A stretch of DNA of 14,125 bases from Bacteroidota bacterium (GCA_023430465.1 JAEZAM010000122.1:1-14125); one strand, 5' to 3'; numbered from the stretch's first letter, positions 1 to 7,521 are shown. Made by a program: numbers and translations. Notes: a model not told the origin generated them from the sequence alone.

Positions 1-18
1 GGTTGAGGTTGAGGTTGA
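1..18. repeat. Three tandem GGTTGA hexamers
   Basis: The hexamer GGTTGA occurs three times in a row at the window edge, so the array may extend further upstream. It is non-coding here. It resembles in composition the TTTTGAG/C heptamers at 72-127, and the two may be related degenerate repeats. Positions 19-71 between them hold nothing I recognise. Confidence 0.6.
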
Positions 19-71
19 GTCTGACAAACAAAAACGAGCACCGGACTAAACATATCGTTATCACTTTTAAT

Positions 72-127
72 TCTTGACTTTTGAGTTTTGAGGTTTGACT
101 TTTGACTTTTGAGTTTTGAGTTTTGAC
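72..127. repeat. Eight tandem heptamers TTTTGAG/TTTTGAC
   Basis: Eight consecutive 7-nt units are visible: TCTTGAC, TTTTGAG, TTTTGAG, GTTTGAC, TTTTGAC, TTTTGAG, TTTTGAG and TTTTGAC. Seven of the eight contain TTTG, the Bacteroidota -33 box. The unit at 114-120 places TTTG exactly 19 nt before the TATATTTG box at 138-145, so the array supplies part of the rplK promoter. Whether the extra copies affect transcription is unknown. Confidence 0.8.
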
Positions 128-145
128 TTGAATAGAGTATATTTG
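115..145 (+). promoter_or_regulatory. Bacteroidota-type promoter of the rplKAJL operon
   Basis: TTTG at 115-118, a 19-nt spacer, then TATATTTG at 138-145 match the Bacteroidota consensus TTTG / TAnnTTTG recognised by the primary sigma factor. Transcription should begin at roughly 150-153, giving a leader of about 85 nt before the rplK ATG, long enough to hold the hairpin at 172-221. Genes such as secE and nusG, usual just upstream of rplK, are not in the 234 bases shown. The promoter therefore lies directly in front of rplK whether or not other transcripts also enter. Confidence 0.7.
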
Positions 146-171
146 CACCCCCAAATAGTTCTTTCGTGGAA

Positions 172-221
172 TTGGGAGACCAAGTATATGCCCACTGGCA
201 TGGAAAGGTCGTTAACACCAA
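172..221 (+). ncRNA. Putative L1-binding leader RNA (autoregulatory site)
   Basis: Three stacked helices can be drawn. Helix 1 pairs TTGG (172-175) with CCAA (218-221). Helix 2 pairs GACC (178-181) with GGTC (207-210). Helix 3 pairs ATGCC (188-192) with GGCAT (197-201) around a CACT loop. Helices 1 and 2 are separated by GA on the 5' side and seven bases starting with G (211-217) on the 3' side. Known L1 sites, in the 23S L1 stalk and in L1-regulated mRNAs, share this plan: a helix, a 5' GA opposite a six-base loop, then a second helix. In other bacteria free L1 binds such a mimic before rplK or rplA and represses translation of the operon. Fold and match are by eye, so identity is inferred. 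Confidence 0.55.
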
Positions 222-234
222 AAACGTTTTAAAA

Positions 235-678
235 ATGGCAAAAGAAATCTCAGGCTTTGTAAAGCTTCAGTGCAAAGGTGGCCAGGCGAATCCTGCACCT
301 CCGATCGGTCCGGCTTTAGGTTCCAAGGGTGTAAACATCATGGAATTCTGTAAGCAGTTCAATGCAAGAACACAGGACAGAATGGGAAAAGTTCTTCCCG
401 TACTCATTACAGTTTATTCAGACAAGAGTTTCGAGTTTATCATCAAAACTCCTCCAGCAGCAATTCAGTTGATGGAAGCCGCAAAAATTCAGAAAGGTTC
501 CAAGGAAAGCAACCGCGCCAAAGTTGGTAAGGTGACCTGGGATCAGGTGGAGGCAATTGCGAAAGACAAGATGCCTGACCTGAACTGCTTCACAGTGGAA
601 AGCGCCATGAAAATGGTAGCAGGTACAGCAAGAAGCATGGGTCTTAATGTGGACGGTAAAGCTCCCTGGGAAAATTAA
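235..678 (+). CDS. rplK: 50S ribosomal protein L11
   Basis: A 147-residue protein of normal L11 length. L11 sits at the base of the L7/L12 stalk, binds the GTPase-associated region of 23S rRNA with L10, and modulates translation-factor GTPases and the stringent response. The N-terminal domain carries the proline-rich stretch PAPPIGPALG (about residues 20-29) and the GVNIMEFCKQFN segment. The C-terminal RNA-binding domain includes the G-T-A-R-S-M-G-L stretch near the end. The start is ATG at 235, giving MAKEISGFVKL, which aligns with L11 proteins. A GTG in frame at 166 would add 23 residues of leader sequence that match no L11 and overlap the putative L1 RNA site. There is no Shine-Dalgarno; the bases before ATG are A-rich, as is usual in this phylum. 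It is first in the rplKAJL operon, 51 nt before rplA. Confidence 0.97.
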   Translation: MAKEISGFVKLQCKGGQANPAPPIGPALGSKGVNIMEFCKQFNARTQDRMGKVLPVLITVYSDKSFEFIIKTPPAAIQLMEAAKIQKGSKESNRAKVGKVTWDQVEAIAKDKMPDLNCFTVESAMKMVAGTARSMGLNVDGKAPWEN

Positions 679-729
679 TTTGACTTGCCTGTGGCCTTGT
701 CCCGGGTGAAACCTTAAAACGAATTCAAA

Positions 730-1425
730 ATGGCATTCATCAGTAAAAAAAGAAAAGTTGCCAACACAAAAGTGGACGGCAATAAATCATACACTCTGAA
801 AGAAGCATCTGCATTGGTGAAACAAATCACTACCTGCAAATTCGATGCTTCAGTTGACCTTCATGTGCGCCTTGGCGTTGATCCAAAGAAAGCCGACCAG
901 GCGATCCGTGGCACCGTAAGCCTTCCACATGGTACAGGTAAAACAAAACGCGTTCTTGTACTTTGCACACCTGATAAGGAAGCGGAAGCAAAAGCAGCGG
1001 GCGCTGACTATGTCGGCCTCGATGAGTTTGTTGCCAAGATCGAAGGCGGATGGGTTGATGTGGATGTTATCATCGCCACTCCTTCTGTCATGCCCCGTAT
1101 CGGTAAATTAGGTAAAGTGCTGGGTCCACGTAACCTCATGCCGAATCCAAAGACCGGTACCGTTACCAACGACGTAGCCAATGCGATCAATGACGTAAAA
1201 GGTGGTAAGATCGCTTTCAAAGTGGATAAAGTAGGTATCATTCATGCTTCTATCGGTCGTATCAGCTTCACCCCTGAAAAGATCGCTGAAAACAGCATCG
1301 AACTGATCAACGCGATCCTCAAAGCAAAACCTTCTTCTGCAAAAGGTACATACCTGAAAGGTATCAGCATGGCAAGCTCCATGAGCCCTGGTATCGCAGT
1401 GGATGCAAAAGCGTTTATTAACTAA
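730..1425 (+). CDS. rplA: 50S ribosomal protein L1
   Basis: A 231-residue L1 protein. L1 forms the mobile stalk near the E site that helps release deacylated tRNA, and in many bacteria represses its own operon by binding an rRNA-like site in the mRNA. The signature LGPRNLMPNPKTGTV starts at residue 131, with the preceding GKLGKV and the following DVANAI. The two-domain L1 fold, with domain I made of both termini, fits the length. The ATG at 730 gives the standard N-terminus MAFISKKRKVA. It lies 51 nt downstream of rplK and 54 nt before rplJ in one operon. The putative L1 site at 172-221 would place rplK and rplA under feedback by this protein. Confidence 0.97.
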   Translation: MAFISKKRKVANTKVDGNKSYTLKEASALVKQITTCKFDASVDLHVRLGVDPKKADQAIRGTVSLPHGTGKTKRVLVLCTPDKEAEAKAAGADYVGLDEFVAKIEGGWVDVDVIIATPSVMPRIGKLGKVLGPRNLMPNPKTGTVTNDVANAINDVKGGKIAFKVDKVGIIHASIGRISFTPEKIAENSIELINAILKAKPSSAKGTYLKGISMASSMSPGIAVDAKAFIN

Positions 1426-1437
1426 TTACCCAACCTT

Positions 1438-1464
1438 ATCCATCCGGGTTCCTGCCTGGTGGAT
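1438..1464 (+). promoter_or_regulatory. Hairpin before rplJ, possible L10 leader element
   Basis: In the 54-nt gap before rplJ, ATCCA (1438-1442) pairs with TGGAT (1460-1464). CC (1444-1445) extends the stem with GG (1458-1459) past a bulged T. The loop includes TTCCTGCC, which from memory resembles a conserved part of L10(L12)4-binding leaders found ahead of rplJ in other bacteria. If so, the full element would probably extend back into the 3' end of rplA. The stem is seen in the sequence; the function is a guess. Confidence 0.35.
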
Positions 1465-1479
1465 GTCAAATAAATAGTC

Positions 1480-2007
1480 ATGACAAAAGATCAAAAAAAT
1501 GAAGTGATTGAATTGCTGAAAGGCAAGTTCAGTCAATACAATAACTTCTACATCGCCGATACTGAGTCACTCAGTGTTGCACAGGTTGGCAAACTGCGCC
1601 GTGCTTGCTTCAGCAAGGATGTTGAAATGAAAGTGGCAAAGAATACCCTCATCCGTAAAGCACTCGAATCACTCGACAGCGAGAAATATGCGGGCGTATT
1701 CGATTCACTGCACAAAGTAACAGCGCTGATGTTCTCTGAGAACCCGAAAGAACCAGCTCTGATCCTTACTTCTTTCCGCAAGGAATCAAACGGGGAAAAG
1801 CCTGAGCTGAAAGCTGCGTTCATCAATGGTGATATCTACACCGGCGACAACCAGTTGAAAGCACTGACCCAGATCAAAACCAAGAACGAGCTCATCGGTG
1901 AAGTTATCGGTTTGCTCCAGTCGCCTGCAAAACGCGTACTGGCTGCATTACTGCACCACCACGAACAGAAAGCTGGCGGAGCGGAAGCTCCTGCAGCAGC
2001 AGAATAA
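1480..2007 (+). CDS. rplJ: 50S ribosomal protein L10
   Basis: A 175-residue L10. It anchors the L7/L12 dimers to the ribosome and binds 23S rRNA next to L11. The N-terminal rRNA-binding domain is recognisable from MTKDQKNEVIELLKGKF, the L-R-R-A stretch near residue 38 and VAKNTLIRKAL near residues 52-62. The C-terminal helix, which docks L7/L12 dimers, runs through LIGEVIGLLQSPAKRVLAAL and ends in an alanine-rich tail. The ATG at 1480 is the only start consistent with the family. It is third in the operon. A 153-nt AT-rich gap with an inverted repeat separates it from rplL, longer than usual for this pair. In E. coli L10 with L12 feeds back on its own leader; a hairpin at 1438-1464 may play that part here. 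Confidence 0.96.
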   Translation: MTKDQKNEVIELLKGKFSQYNNFYIADTESLSVAQVGKLRRACFSKDVEMKVAKNTLIRKALESLDSEKYAGVFDSLHKVTALMFSENPKEPALILTSFRKESNGEKPELKAAFINGDIYTGDNQLKALTQIKTKNELIGEVIGLLQSPAKRVLAALLHHHEQKAGGAEAPAAAE

Positions 2008-2013
2008 TTATCG

Positions 2014-2093
2014 AATTAAAAATTAGAAATTAAAAAGTAAAAGATCACCCTCAAGGGACAAATTTTTGAATTTTTAATTTTGGATTTTTACTT
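2014..2093. repeat. AT-rich inverted repeat between rplJ and rplL
   Basis: AATTAAAAATT (2014-2024) is the perfect reverse complement of AATTTTTAATT (2069-2079), and imperfect pairing continues inwards. The left arm also contains the 15-mer AATTAAAAAGTAAAA (2028-2042), found identically at 12564-12578 just after rpoB. The loop CACCCTCAAGGG includes a small CCCT/AGGG pairing. It begins seven bases after the rplJ stop. A run without clear T-tract polarity makes it a poor terminator; it may instead be an mRNA-stability or processing element, or a mobile repeat. Confidence 0.6.
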
Positions 2094-2116
2094 ATAGCGA
2101 ACAATTTTTTTAATCA

Positions 2117-2147
2117 TCCGTCGGAGCGATTGAGCTTTGAAGACGGG
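2117..2147 (+). promoter_or_regulatory. Weak stem-loop just upstream of rplL
   Basis: CCGTC (2118-2122) pairs with GACGG (2142-2146), with a possible T-G pair extending it, around a 19-nt loop that holds a minor AGC/GCT pairing. It ends 13 nt before the rplL ATG, so it would lie where ribosomes load. I see no family match. It might help set the higher synthesis of L7/L12, which is needed in several copies per ribosome, but that is speculation. Confidence 0.25.
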
Positions 2148-2160
2148 AAAAATTTAAAAC

Positions 2161-2535
2161 ATGGCAGACGTAAAAGCATTAGCAGAAAGCCTCGTAGGCT
2201 TAACAGTAAAGGAAGTACAGGAATTGGCTGATTTCCTGAAATCAGAGTATGGTATCGAGCCGGCAGCAGCAGCTGTAGTTATGGCTTCAGGTGATGGTGG
2301 CGGTGCCGCTGCAGCTGAAGAGAAAACTGCATTCGATGTTATCCTGAAGAGCGGTGGTGCATCTAAACTGAACGTGGTTAAGATCGTTAAAGATCTGACT
2401 GGCCTCGGTCTGAAAGAAGCAAAAGACCTCGTTGACGGCGCTCCAAAACCCGTTAAAGAAGGTGTTTCCAAAGCAGAAGCTGAAGAAATTGCAGCTAAGC
2501 TGAAAGAAGCAGGTGCAGATGTTGAAGTAGCTTAA
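2161..2535 (+). CDS. rplL: 50S ribosomal protein L7/L12
   Basis: A 124-residue acidic stalk protein present in several copies per ribosome that recruits and stimulates EF-Tu, EF-G, IF2 and release factors. The N-terminal dimerisation domain (about residues 1-32) binds the L10 helix. An alanine/glycine-rich hinge spans about residues 34-52. The C-terminal domain (about 57-124) carries the conserved K-I-V-K-D-L-T-G-L-G-L-K-E-A-K stretch (74-88) that contacts GTPase factors. The ATG at 2161 gives the standard MADVKALAESL. It is the last gene of the operon, with a strong hairpin terminator 22 nt after its stop. In most bacteria rpoB follows directly; here it is about 6.2 kb away. Confidence 0.97.
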   Translation: MADVKALAESLVGLTVKEVQELADFLKSEYGIEPAAAAVVMASGDGGGAAAAEEKTAFDVILKSGGASKLNVVKIVKDLTGLGLKEAKDLVDGAPKPVKEGVSKAEAEEIAAKLKEAGADVEVA

Positions 2536-2556
2536 TTCTACTGACCAATATTTCCC

Positions 2557-2589
2557 AACCCGCCCCGTGCAAACGGAGGCGGGTTTTTT
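2557..2589 (+). terminator. Rho-independent terminator of rplKAJL
   Basis: AACCCGCC (2557-2564) plus CCGT (2565-2568) pair with ACGG (2573-2576) plus GGCGGGTT (2578-2585). One bulged A (2577) interrupts the stem, and GCAA, a GNRA tetraloop, closes it. Six T residues follow the G-rich strand (2584-2589). This is a 12-bp GC-rich stem with a U-tract, a textbook intrinsic terminator. It should stop most transcription from the ribosomal operon and so isolate it from the SusC gene downstream. Confidence 0.92.
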
Positions 2590-2674
2590 GTTTCACGCGA
2601 AGACGCAAAGTAAACAGCCAGGACGCAAAGGCAATCTTTGCGGACTTTGCTCCCTTTGCCTCTTTGCGTGAAAC
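2590..2674. repeat. Palindromic intergenic repeat, copy 1
   Basis: The left arm begins GTTTCACGCGAAGACG (2590-2610). The right arm (2654-2674) ends TTTGCGTGAAAC and complements the left at 19 of 21 positions plus one G-T wobble. Inside, CGCAAAG (2624-2630) pairs with CTTTGCG (2636-2642) around GCAAT. Its left 21 bases are identical to those of copy 2 at 7522-7542. No transposase is present, and the element looks like a REP-type structured interspersed repeat. It abuts the rplL terminator directly. Confidence 0.8.
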
Positions 2675-2953
2675 CTGCTAAATCCTTTTAACATTTTTTT
2701 GTCTGCTATTAACCATTATCATAATTTCATTGCAGGTTAGTAACTACCACAAGCCCACGCGGTCTCACCAACCGCAACACCATCCGACAATCCTGTCACC
2801 TCTGCCAAGAGCCATTCAACATCATTGACCCAGGGCGGTATTCTTATCACCCGGAGCTAACTGCAAGCCTGCGCCCCATGCGCCCATCCGCTATTCCAGC
2901 GAGGGAGGAATTGTTCTCAAAACCCATTTGTTTCTCACTTCAACCAATTGCGT
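2675..2953 (+). other. Non-coding leader region before the SusC gene, weak promoter
   Basis: A 279-bp gap with no gene I can support. An AT-rich part (2675-2735) holds TTTG at 2698-2701, a 20-nt spacer and TAATTTCA at 2722-2729, an imperfect match to the Bacteroidota promoter. Its transcript would have a leader of more than 200 nt. The rest is more GC-rich. One frame stays open from 2725 to 3066, but it lacks an early start and overlaps the SusC coding frame, so I treat it as chance. No sigma-factor or anti-sigma gene is present. Confidence 0.35.
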
Positions 2954-5887
2954 ATGAAAACGAGTATGTCTACTCTCGTGGCAGTGCTATGCACCTGCCT
3001 GCTGCTGCTCTCTGTTCGTACTTATGCCCAGACAAAAACGGTCACGGGCCGCGTGACCAGCAATGAAAATCTGCCCTTGCCCTCCGCTACTGTGGAAGCC
3101 GGTTCCAGCAAGGTGACCACGGACCAGGATGGCCGATTCTCCATCGAAGTCCCTGCAGGCGTCACCTCTCTCAGCATTTCTTCGGTTGGCTATGCCACCA
3201 GGCAGGTACCGATCGGTGACCAGACTGAACTTGCGATCAATCTCCAGTCTTCCGTGAAATCACTGGAGGAGGTGGTGGTCGTTGGCTATGGTACCCAGCG
3301 TCGGAGGGAGGTAACATCGGCCGTAGCTTCCGTCAAACCCGAAGATTTCAACCCCGGCGGTACCCGCTCACCACTTGACCTCATCCAGGGTAAAGTAGCG
3401 GGTCTCAGCATTACCCGGACCAACGGCAATAACCCCAACTCCGGGCCTTCCATCCAACTGCGTGGGGTCAGTTCCATGCGAGGCACCACCACACCGCTTA
3501 TCGTGATCGATGGTATACCCGGCGGCAACCTCGATCTTCTGCAGCAGGATGATATTGCCAGCTTTGATATCCTTAAAGACGGTTCTGCTGCAGCGATCTA
3601 TGGGACACGCGGCAATGCCGGTGTCATACTCATCACCACCAAAAAAGGCCGGGCCGGTGATCCACGCTATGAATACTCCACCTATGTACAACGCGAAGTA
3701 ATCGACAAAAAGCCTGATTATCTCACCGCAGCCGATTATGTAAAAGTCGCACCGCCCAGCAGCAACCTCGGCGGAGACGTGGATATCTATGACCTGCTGG
3801 TCGACAAACAAAACATCAGTCACTACCACAACTTCGCGGCTTCGGGTGGTGCAGCTAATACGAATTACCGGGCTTCTGTTTATTTCAATGATGCCCGCGG
3901 TATAGCCATTCGCAACAGTCGCCGGCAATATGGCGGCCGGCTTAATATCAACCAGCGCGGGTTGCAGGACCTGCTCCAGTTTCAGTTGAACCTGGCAGCC
4001 AACCTCAACAAAGCGGATCTGCTGGGTGGCAGCACGGGCGACTTCGAGCAGTCCGTACAACGCAACCCCACAGCACCACTCCTGCGGCCTGACGGACGTT
4101 TTTGGGAAACTGATGGATTCAACAATTACAATCCTGTTGCCCGCCTGATGCAGGAACTCTCTGAACGCGATCAGCAGACCCTCTCGGGCGATATTCGTTT
4201 GACCCTCGAGCCTGTCCGCGATCTTCGCCTTTCTGCCTTTGGTGCATTGGTTCGCGATAACTGGATCGACCGTTCATACAGGACACGTGCATCCCGTTCA
4301 TCCCAACAAACCTACCAGGGTACGGGCTTTGCCTCCAAGTCGAATTCACTTATCATGAACCGAATCTTCGAGACAACTGCGGACTATACGTTCGATATCG
4401 GCACCGCCCATTCGATTAATGCGATCGCCGGTTACAGTTACCAGTATGCTACATCGGAATCATTTTCCCTGAACAATTCCGGCTTTGCAACCGATGCGTT
4501 TCTCGACTGGAATATAGGCGCCGGCAGTGCGATCACAAATACAACACTTCCCCGGCCAGGCATCGGCAGCGGGAAGGATGACAACACGCTGATCGCTTTC
4601 TTCGGCCGTGTGAACTATAACCTGCTTGACCGCTATCTCTTCCAGGCTATACTTCGCAGGGAAGGTTCCTCACGCTTCGGTGAAAACAACAAATGGGGCA
4701 ATTTCCCGGCGGTATCCGCTGGCTGGGTGATCACGCAGGAATCATTCATGGAAAATGCAAAGCTGTTCAATAACCTCAAACTCCGTGTTGGTTATGGTGT
4801 TACCGGTAACCAGGACATACCCAACTATCAGTCGCTGATCAGGCTTGGTACGGGTGGCTTCTACCTGCAGGATGGCGTATGGGTTCAAACCTATGGACCC
4901 GCCTCGAACCCGAATCCCAACCTGCGTTGGGAAAAGAAGAAGGAGCTGAATTTTGGTCTTGACTTCTCACTTCTTAATAACCGGCTGAGCGGTTCACTGG
5001 ATGTATACAACCGCAGGACCGAAGACCTGCTGGAGGATTATACAATTCAGCAACCGGCATTCGTTGCGTCCACGTTGTTCATTAATGTCGGCACCATCAC
5101 CAACAAGGGTGTTGAACTTTACCTAAATGCAGTGCCCATTCAGCGTCGTGGCTTTACATGGTCGATTGATTTTGCCGGTAACACACAGAAGAACCGGCTG
5201 GTCAATTTCTCCAATGAACTGTTCAAATTGAACTTTAAGGAATACGGGGGTCTGCCAAGCCCGGGTAACCTTGGCAATGCTATCCGCACCGTTGAAGGCG
5301 GTCCCCTTGGTAATTTCTATGGATACCGTTTTGCCGGTTTCACGAATGATGGCAAATGGTTGTTCTACAAACGTGATGGAACAACTGGCCGGCCCGGCGA
5401 AATGTCGAATGAAGACAAGACCGTTATCGGGAACGGTGTACCGAAATATTTTGCTTCACTGACAAATACGTTCAAGTACAATGGCTTTGACCTGATCATT
5501 TTCTTCCGCGGAAAATTCGGGTTTGATATCCTGAATACGCAGGAAATGTATTTTGGAAATAAGAAATGGTTGCCAAATAATGTGCTCCGTTCGGCGCTTA
5601 CGCGCAATGCAGTGATCAACGATGATCCGCAATATTCAGATTACTATCTGGAGCGCGGCGATTTCGTGAAACTGGATAACGTAACCCTTGGTTATACGAT
5701 CCCATTGAAAACAAAATACGTTCGTAATCTCCGCGTATACTTTACCGGCAGAAACCTGGCTACTATCACCGGGTATAACGGACTTGATCCCGAGTTGCAG
5801 GACAACGGTCTTACAACAGGTATTGATAACCGTGGCTTTTATCCAAGAACAAAATCATTTACGGCCGGACTTAATCTGTCATTCTAA
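2954..5887 (+). CDS. SusC/RagA-family TonB-dependent outer-membrane transporter
   Basis: A 977-residue outer-membrane transporter that, with its SusD partner, imports glycans, peptides or other large nutrients using TonB energy. In order: a signal peptide (about 1-26, ending TYAQ), a carboxypeptidase-regulatory-like beta-sandwich (about 28-104), VVVVGYGTQ (107-115), the plug domain (about 117-231, including PLIVIDGIPGG and the IYGTRGNAGVILITTKKG end), then a 22-strand-type barrel ending in phenylalanine. There is no N-terminal STN domain, so FecR/sigma trans-envelope signalling is not expected. The start is ATG at 2954; an in-frame TTG at 2948 would add only two residues before the signal peptide. 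The SusD gene follows after 11 nt, forming one transcription unit. The position between rplL and rpoB is unusual. The substrate cannot be inferred. Confidence 0.93.
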   Translation: MKTSMSTLVAVLCTCLLLLSVRTYAQTKTVTGRVTSNENLPLPSATVEAGSSKVTTDQDGRFSIEVPAGVTSLSISSVGYATRQVPIGDQTELAINLQSSVKSLEEVVVVGYGTQRRREVTSAVASVKPEDFNPGGTRSPLDLIQGKVAGLSITRTNGNNPNSGPSIQLRGVSSMRGTTTPLIVIDGIPGGNLDLLQQDDIASFDILKDGSAAAIYGTRGNAGVILITTKKGRAGDPRYEYSTYVQREVIDKKPDYLTAADYVKVAPPSSNLGGDVDIYDLLVDKQNISHYHNFAASGGAANTNYRASVYFNDARGIAIRNSRRQYGGRLNINQRGLQDLLQFQLNLAANLNKADLLGGSTGDFEQSVQRNPTAPLLRPDGRFWETDGFNNYNPVARLMQELSERDQQTLSGDIRLTLEPVRDLRLSAFGALVRDNWIDRSYRTRASRSSQQTYQGTGFASKSNSLIMNRIFETTADYTFDIGTAHSINAIAGYSYQYATSESFSLNNSGFATDAFLDWNIGAGSAITNTTLPRPGIGSGKDDNTLIAFFGRVNYNLLDRYLFQAILRREGSSRFGENNKWGNFPAVSAGWVITQESFMENAKLFNNLKLRVGYGVTGNQDIPNYQSLIRLGTGGFYLQDGVWVQTYGPASNPNPNLRWEKKKELNFGLDFSLLNNRLSGSLDVYNRRTEDLLEDYTIQQPAFVASTLFINVGTITNKGVELYLNAVPIQRRGFTWSIDFAGNTQKNRLVNFSNELFKLNFKEYGGLPSPGNLGNAIRTVEGGPLGNFYGYRFAGFTNDGKWLFYKRDGTTGRPGEMSNEDKTVIGNGVPKYFASLTNTFKYNGFDLIIFFRGKFGFDILNTQEMYFGNKKWLPNNVLRSALTRNAVINDDPQYSDYYLERGDFVKLDNVTLGYTIPLKTKYVRNLRVYFTGRNLATITGYNGLDPELQDNGLTTGIDNRGFYPRTKSFTAGLNLSF

Positions 5888-5898
5888 AAAACTAAATC

Positions 5899-7521
5899 AT
5901 GAAAGCAACATACAAATGGATATTGGGGTGCCTGCTTATGATAATGATAGCGGCAGGCTGTACCAAACTTGATGAGAAACTATACAGCACCCTGACTCCC
6001 GGAAATTTTTACAACAACCGGACAGAGGTGCTCTCTGCTGTGCTTCGTCCATTTACACATGCCCGCGCATGGGCAACCATTCAGGACAGGCACGGCTACT
6101 GGCGGCTGCAGGAGCTCACTGCCGATCAGCAGGCATGGCCGCAAAAAGGCCGCCATGGCTATGATGGTGCACAATGGTTTCGCCAGCACTATCACCAGTG
6201 GACCGTGACTGACAGGTCGATTGAAGAACCCTGGGAACTGATCTATGCAGGCATTGGATTCTGCAATGTAACGATCCGTGATCTCGCCAATGTTGATTTC
6301 CCGGCGATCGGTATGACGGAGGCCGAGAAAGCTTCCTTTATTGCAGAGAGCAAGGTGATCCGGGCCTGGCATTACCTGAAGCTGCTTGATCTGTATGGCA
6401 ACATCCCCATCTCAACGGAGGTGCTGGAAAATCCTGTACCGACCAATCCGCCAACAGTGCCACGCCCACAGGTATTTGATTTTGTAGAGGCAGAATTGTT
6501 GGCGAATGTGCCACTGCTTCCCAAGCTTTCCCGACCACTTGCGGGACGTGTATCACGCGCCGCTGGTTACGCCATGCTCTCTGAACTTTACCTGAATGCA
6601 GAGGTTTGGAAAGGAGAGGAGCGTTGGGAAGAATGCATCGCTGCATCCGATTCGGTGATACTTGGTGCGGGTGGAGGTTTGAATGGCGCACCGATCCTGG
6701 ATCCGGATATCCTGACTGCGTTCAGCAATACCAATCACCTGTCAAGGGAAAACATTTTCCAGATCGCTTATGATTACAAAGCCAGTGGTGATGCGCCGCA
6801 GTATCCAGCCGTTTTTTATCATTATCGCCAACGCCAGATATACAATGGCGATCGCGATGGGAACAATGAGTTTGTGACTACTCCAAATGGATTTGATGCA
6901 TATGCGGACAATGATCTGCGCAAGCAGCAATGGTTTCTTTTTGGACCGCAATACAAATACGGCACTACAGATCCCGTGCTCGGCTCAGAAGAATACAATG
7001 GGCAACCGCTTGTATTTGTAAACAGTATTCGACGGAATTCGGAAGGCGAGACAGGGGAAGGTGGCATGTCGCGGGGCGAAGAGAACAGCGGCGCCCGCTT
7101 TGACAAATACCGTCCGGGCACGCTGGCCGACCAGAGCTATCTTGGAAATGATTTCGTGATTTACCGCCTGACGGAAATGTATTTCAACAAAGCCGAGGCA
7201 TTAATCCGGCAAAATGGAGGTGTGGCCACGCAGGAAGCAGTTGACCTGATCAATGCCAGCCGCCAGCGGGCATTTTTACCGGCAGACTGGCCTGCTGCTG
7301 CCTATACTACCGCCACGCTGACAATGGATGAATTGCTGGCGGAGCGGGGACGCGAGTTTGTGTTTGAAGGCAAACGCCGTTCGGACATGATCCGGTTCGG
7401 AACGTTCACTACGGCGTCATGGTGGGATCATGAACCTTCCGATCCGACGAAAGAGTTGTTCCCGATTCCGCAGAAGCAATTGGCCGCGAATCCAAATCTT
7501 GTTCAAAATCCCGGGTATTGA
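5899..7521 (+). CDS. SusD/RagB-family nutrient-binding outer-membrane lipoprotein
   Basis: A 540-residue surface lipoprotein that forms the substrate-capturing lid on the SusC barrel. The N-terminus has a short hydrophobic signal ending in the lipobox IAAGC, with lipidated Cys21 followed by TKLDEKLYS. The helical TPR-like SusD core covers much of the protein. The C-terminal RagB/SusD region includes YRLTEMYFNKAEALIR (from residue 422), the ERGREFVFEGKRRSDMIRFG block (from 482) and the terminal LFPIPQKQLAANPNLVQNPGY-type ending. The ATG at 5899 lies 11 nt after the SusC stop, so the pair is co-transcribed. The gene ends in a TGA immediately before repeat copy 2, converging on the - strand HhH gene. 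No glycosidase, peptidase or other enzyme is nearby to suggest a substrate. Confidence 0.93.
   Translation: MKATYKWILGCLLMIMIAAGCTKLDEKLYSTLTPGNFYNNRTEVLSAVLRPFTHARAWATIQDRHGYWRLQELTADQQAWPQKGRHGYDGAQWFRQHYHQWTVTDRSIEEPWELIYAGIGFCNVTIRDLANVDFPAIGMTEAEKASFIAESKVIRAWHYLKLLDLYGNIPISTEVLENPVPTNPPTVPRPQVFDFVEAELLANVPLLPKLSRPLAGRVSRAAGYAMLSELYLNAEVWKGEERWEECIAASDSVILGAGGGLNGAPILDPDILTAFSNTNHLSRENIFQIAYDYKASGDAPQYPAVFYHYRQRQIYNGDRDGNNEFVTTPNGFDAYADNDLRKQQWFLFGPQYKYGTTDPVLGSEEYNGQPLVFVNSIRRNSEGETGEGGMSRGEENSGARFDKYRPGTLADQSYLGNDFVIYRLTEMYFNKAEALIRQNGGVATQEAVDLINASRQRAFLPADWPAAAYTTATLTMDELLAERGREFVFEGKRRSDMIRFGTFTTASWWDHEPSDPTKELFPIPQKQLAANPNLVQNPGY

Noticed and set aside
1..165. CRISPR array or origin iterons in the heptamer region
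   Set aside because: Units are 6-7 nt with no spacers, and there is no DnaA-box pattern or replication gene nearby.
166..234. N-terminal extension of rplK from a GTG at 166
   Set aside because: L11 proteins start at the residues encoded from 235. The extra 23 codons match no L11 and fall on the structured RNA leader.
2725..3066. Open frame before and overlapping the SusC start, with a C-x-x-C in its translation
   Set aside because: There is no start near its beginning, it overlaps the SusC signal-peptide coding region in another frame, and no family is recognisable.
3368..4060. - strand open frame of 230 codons inside the SusC gene
   Set aside because: It is antisense to the plug and barrel coding region, has no recognisable motif, and is explained by codon bias.
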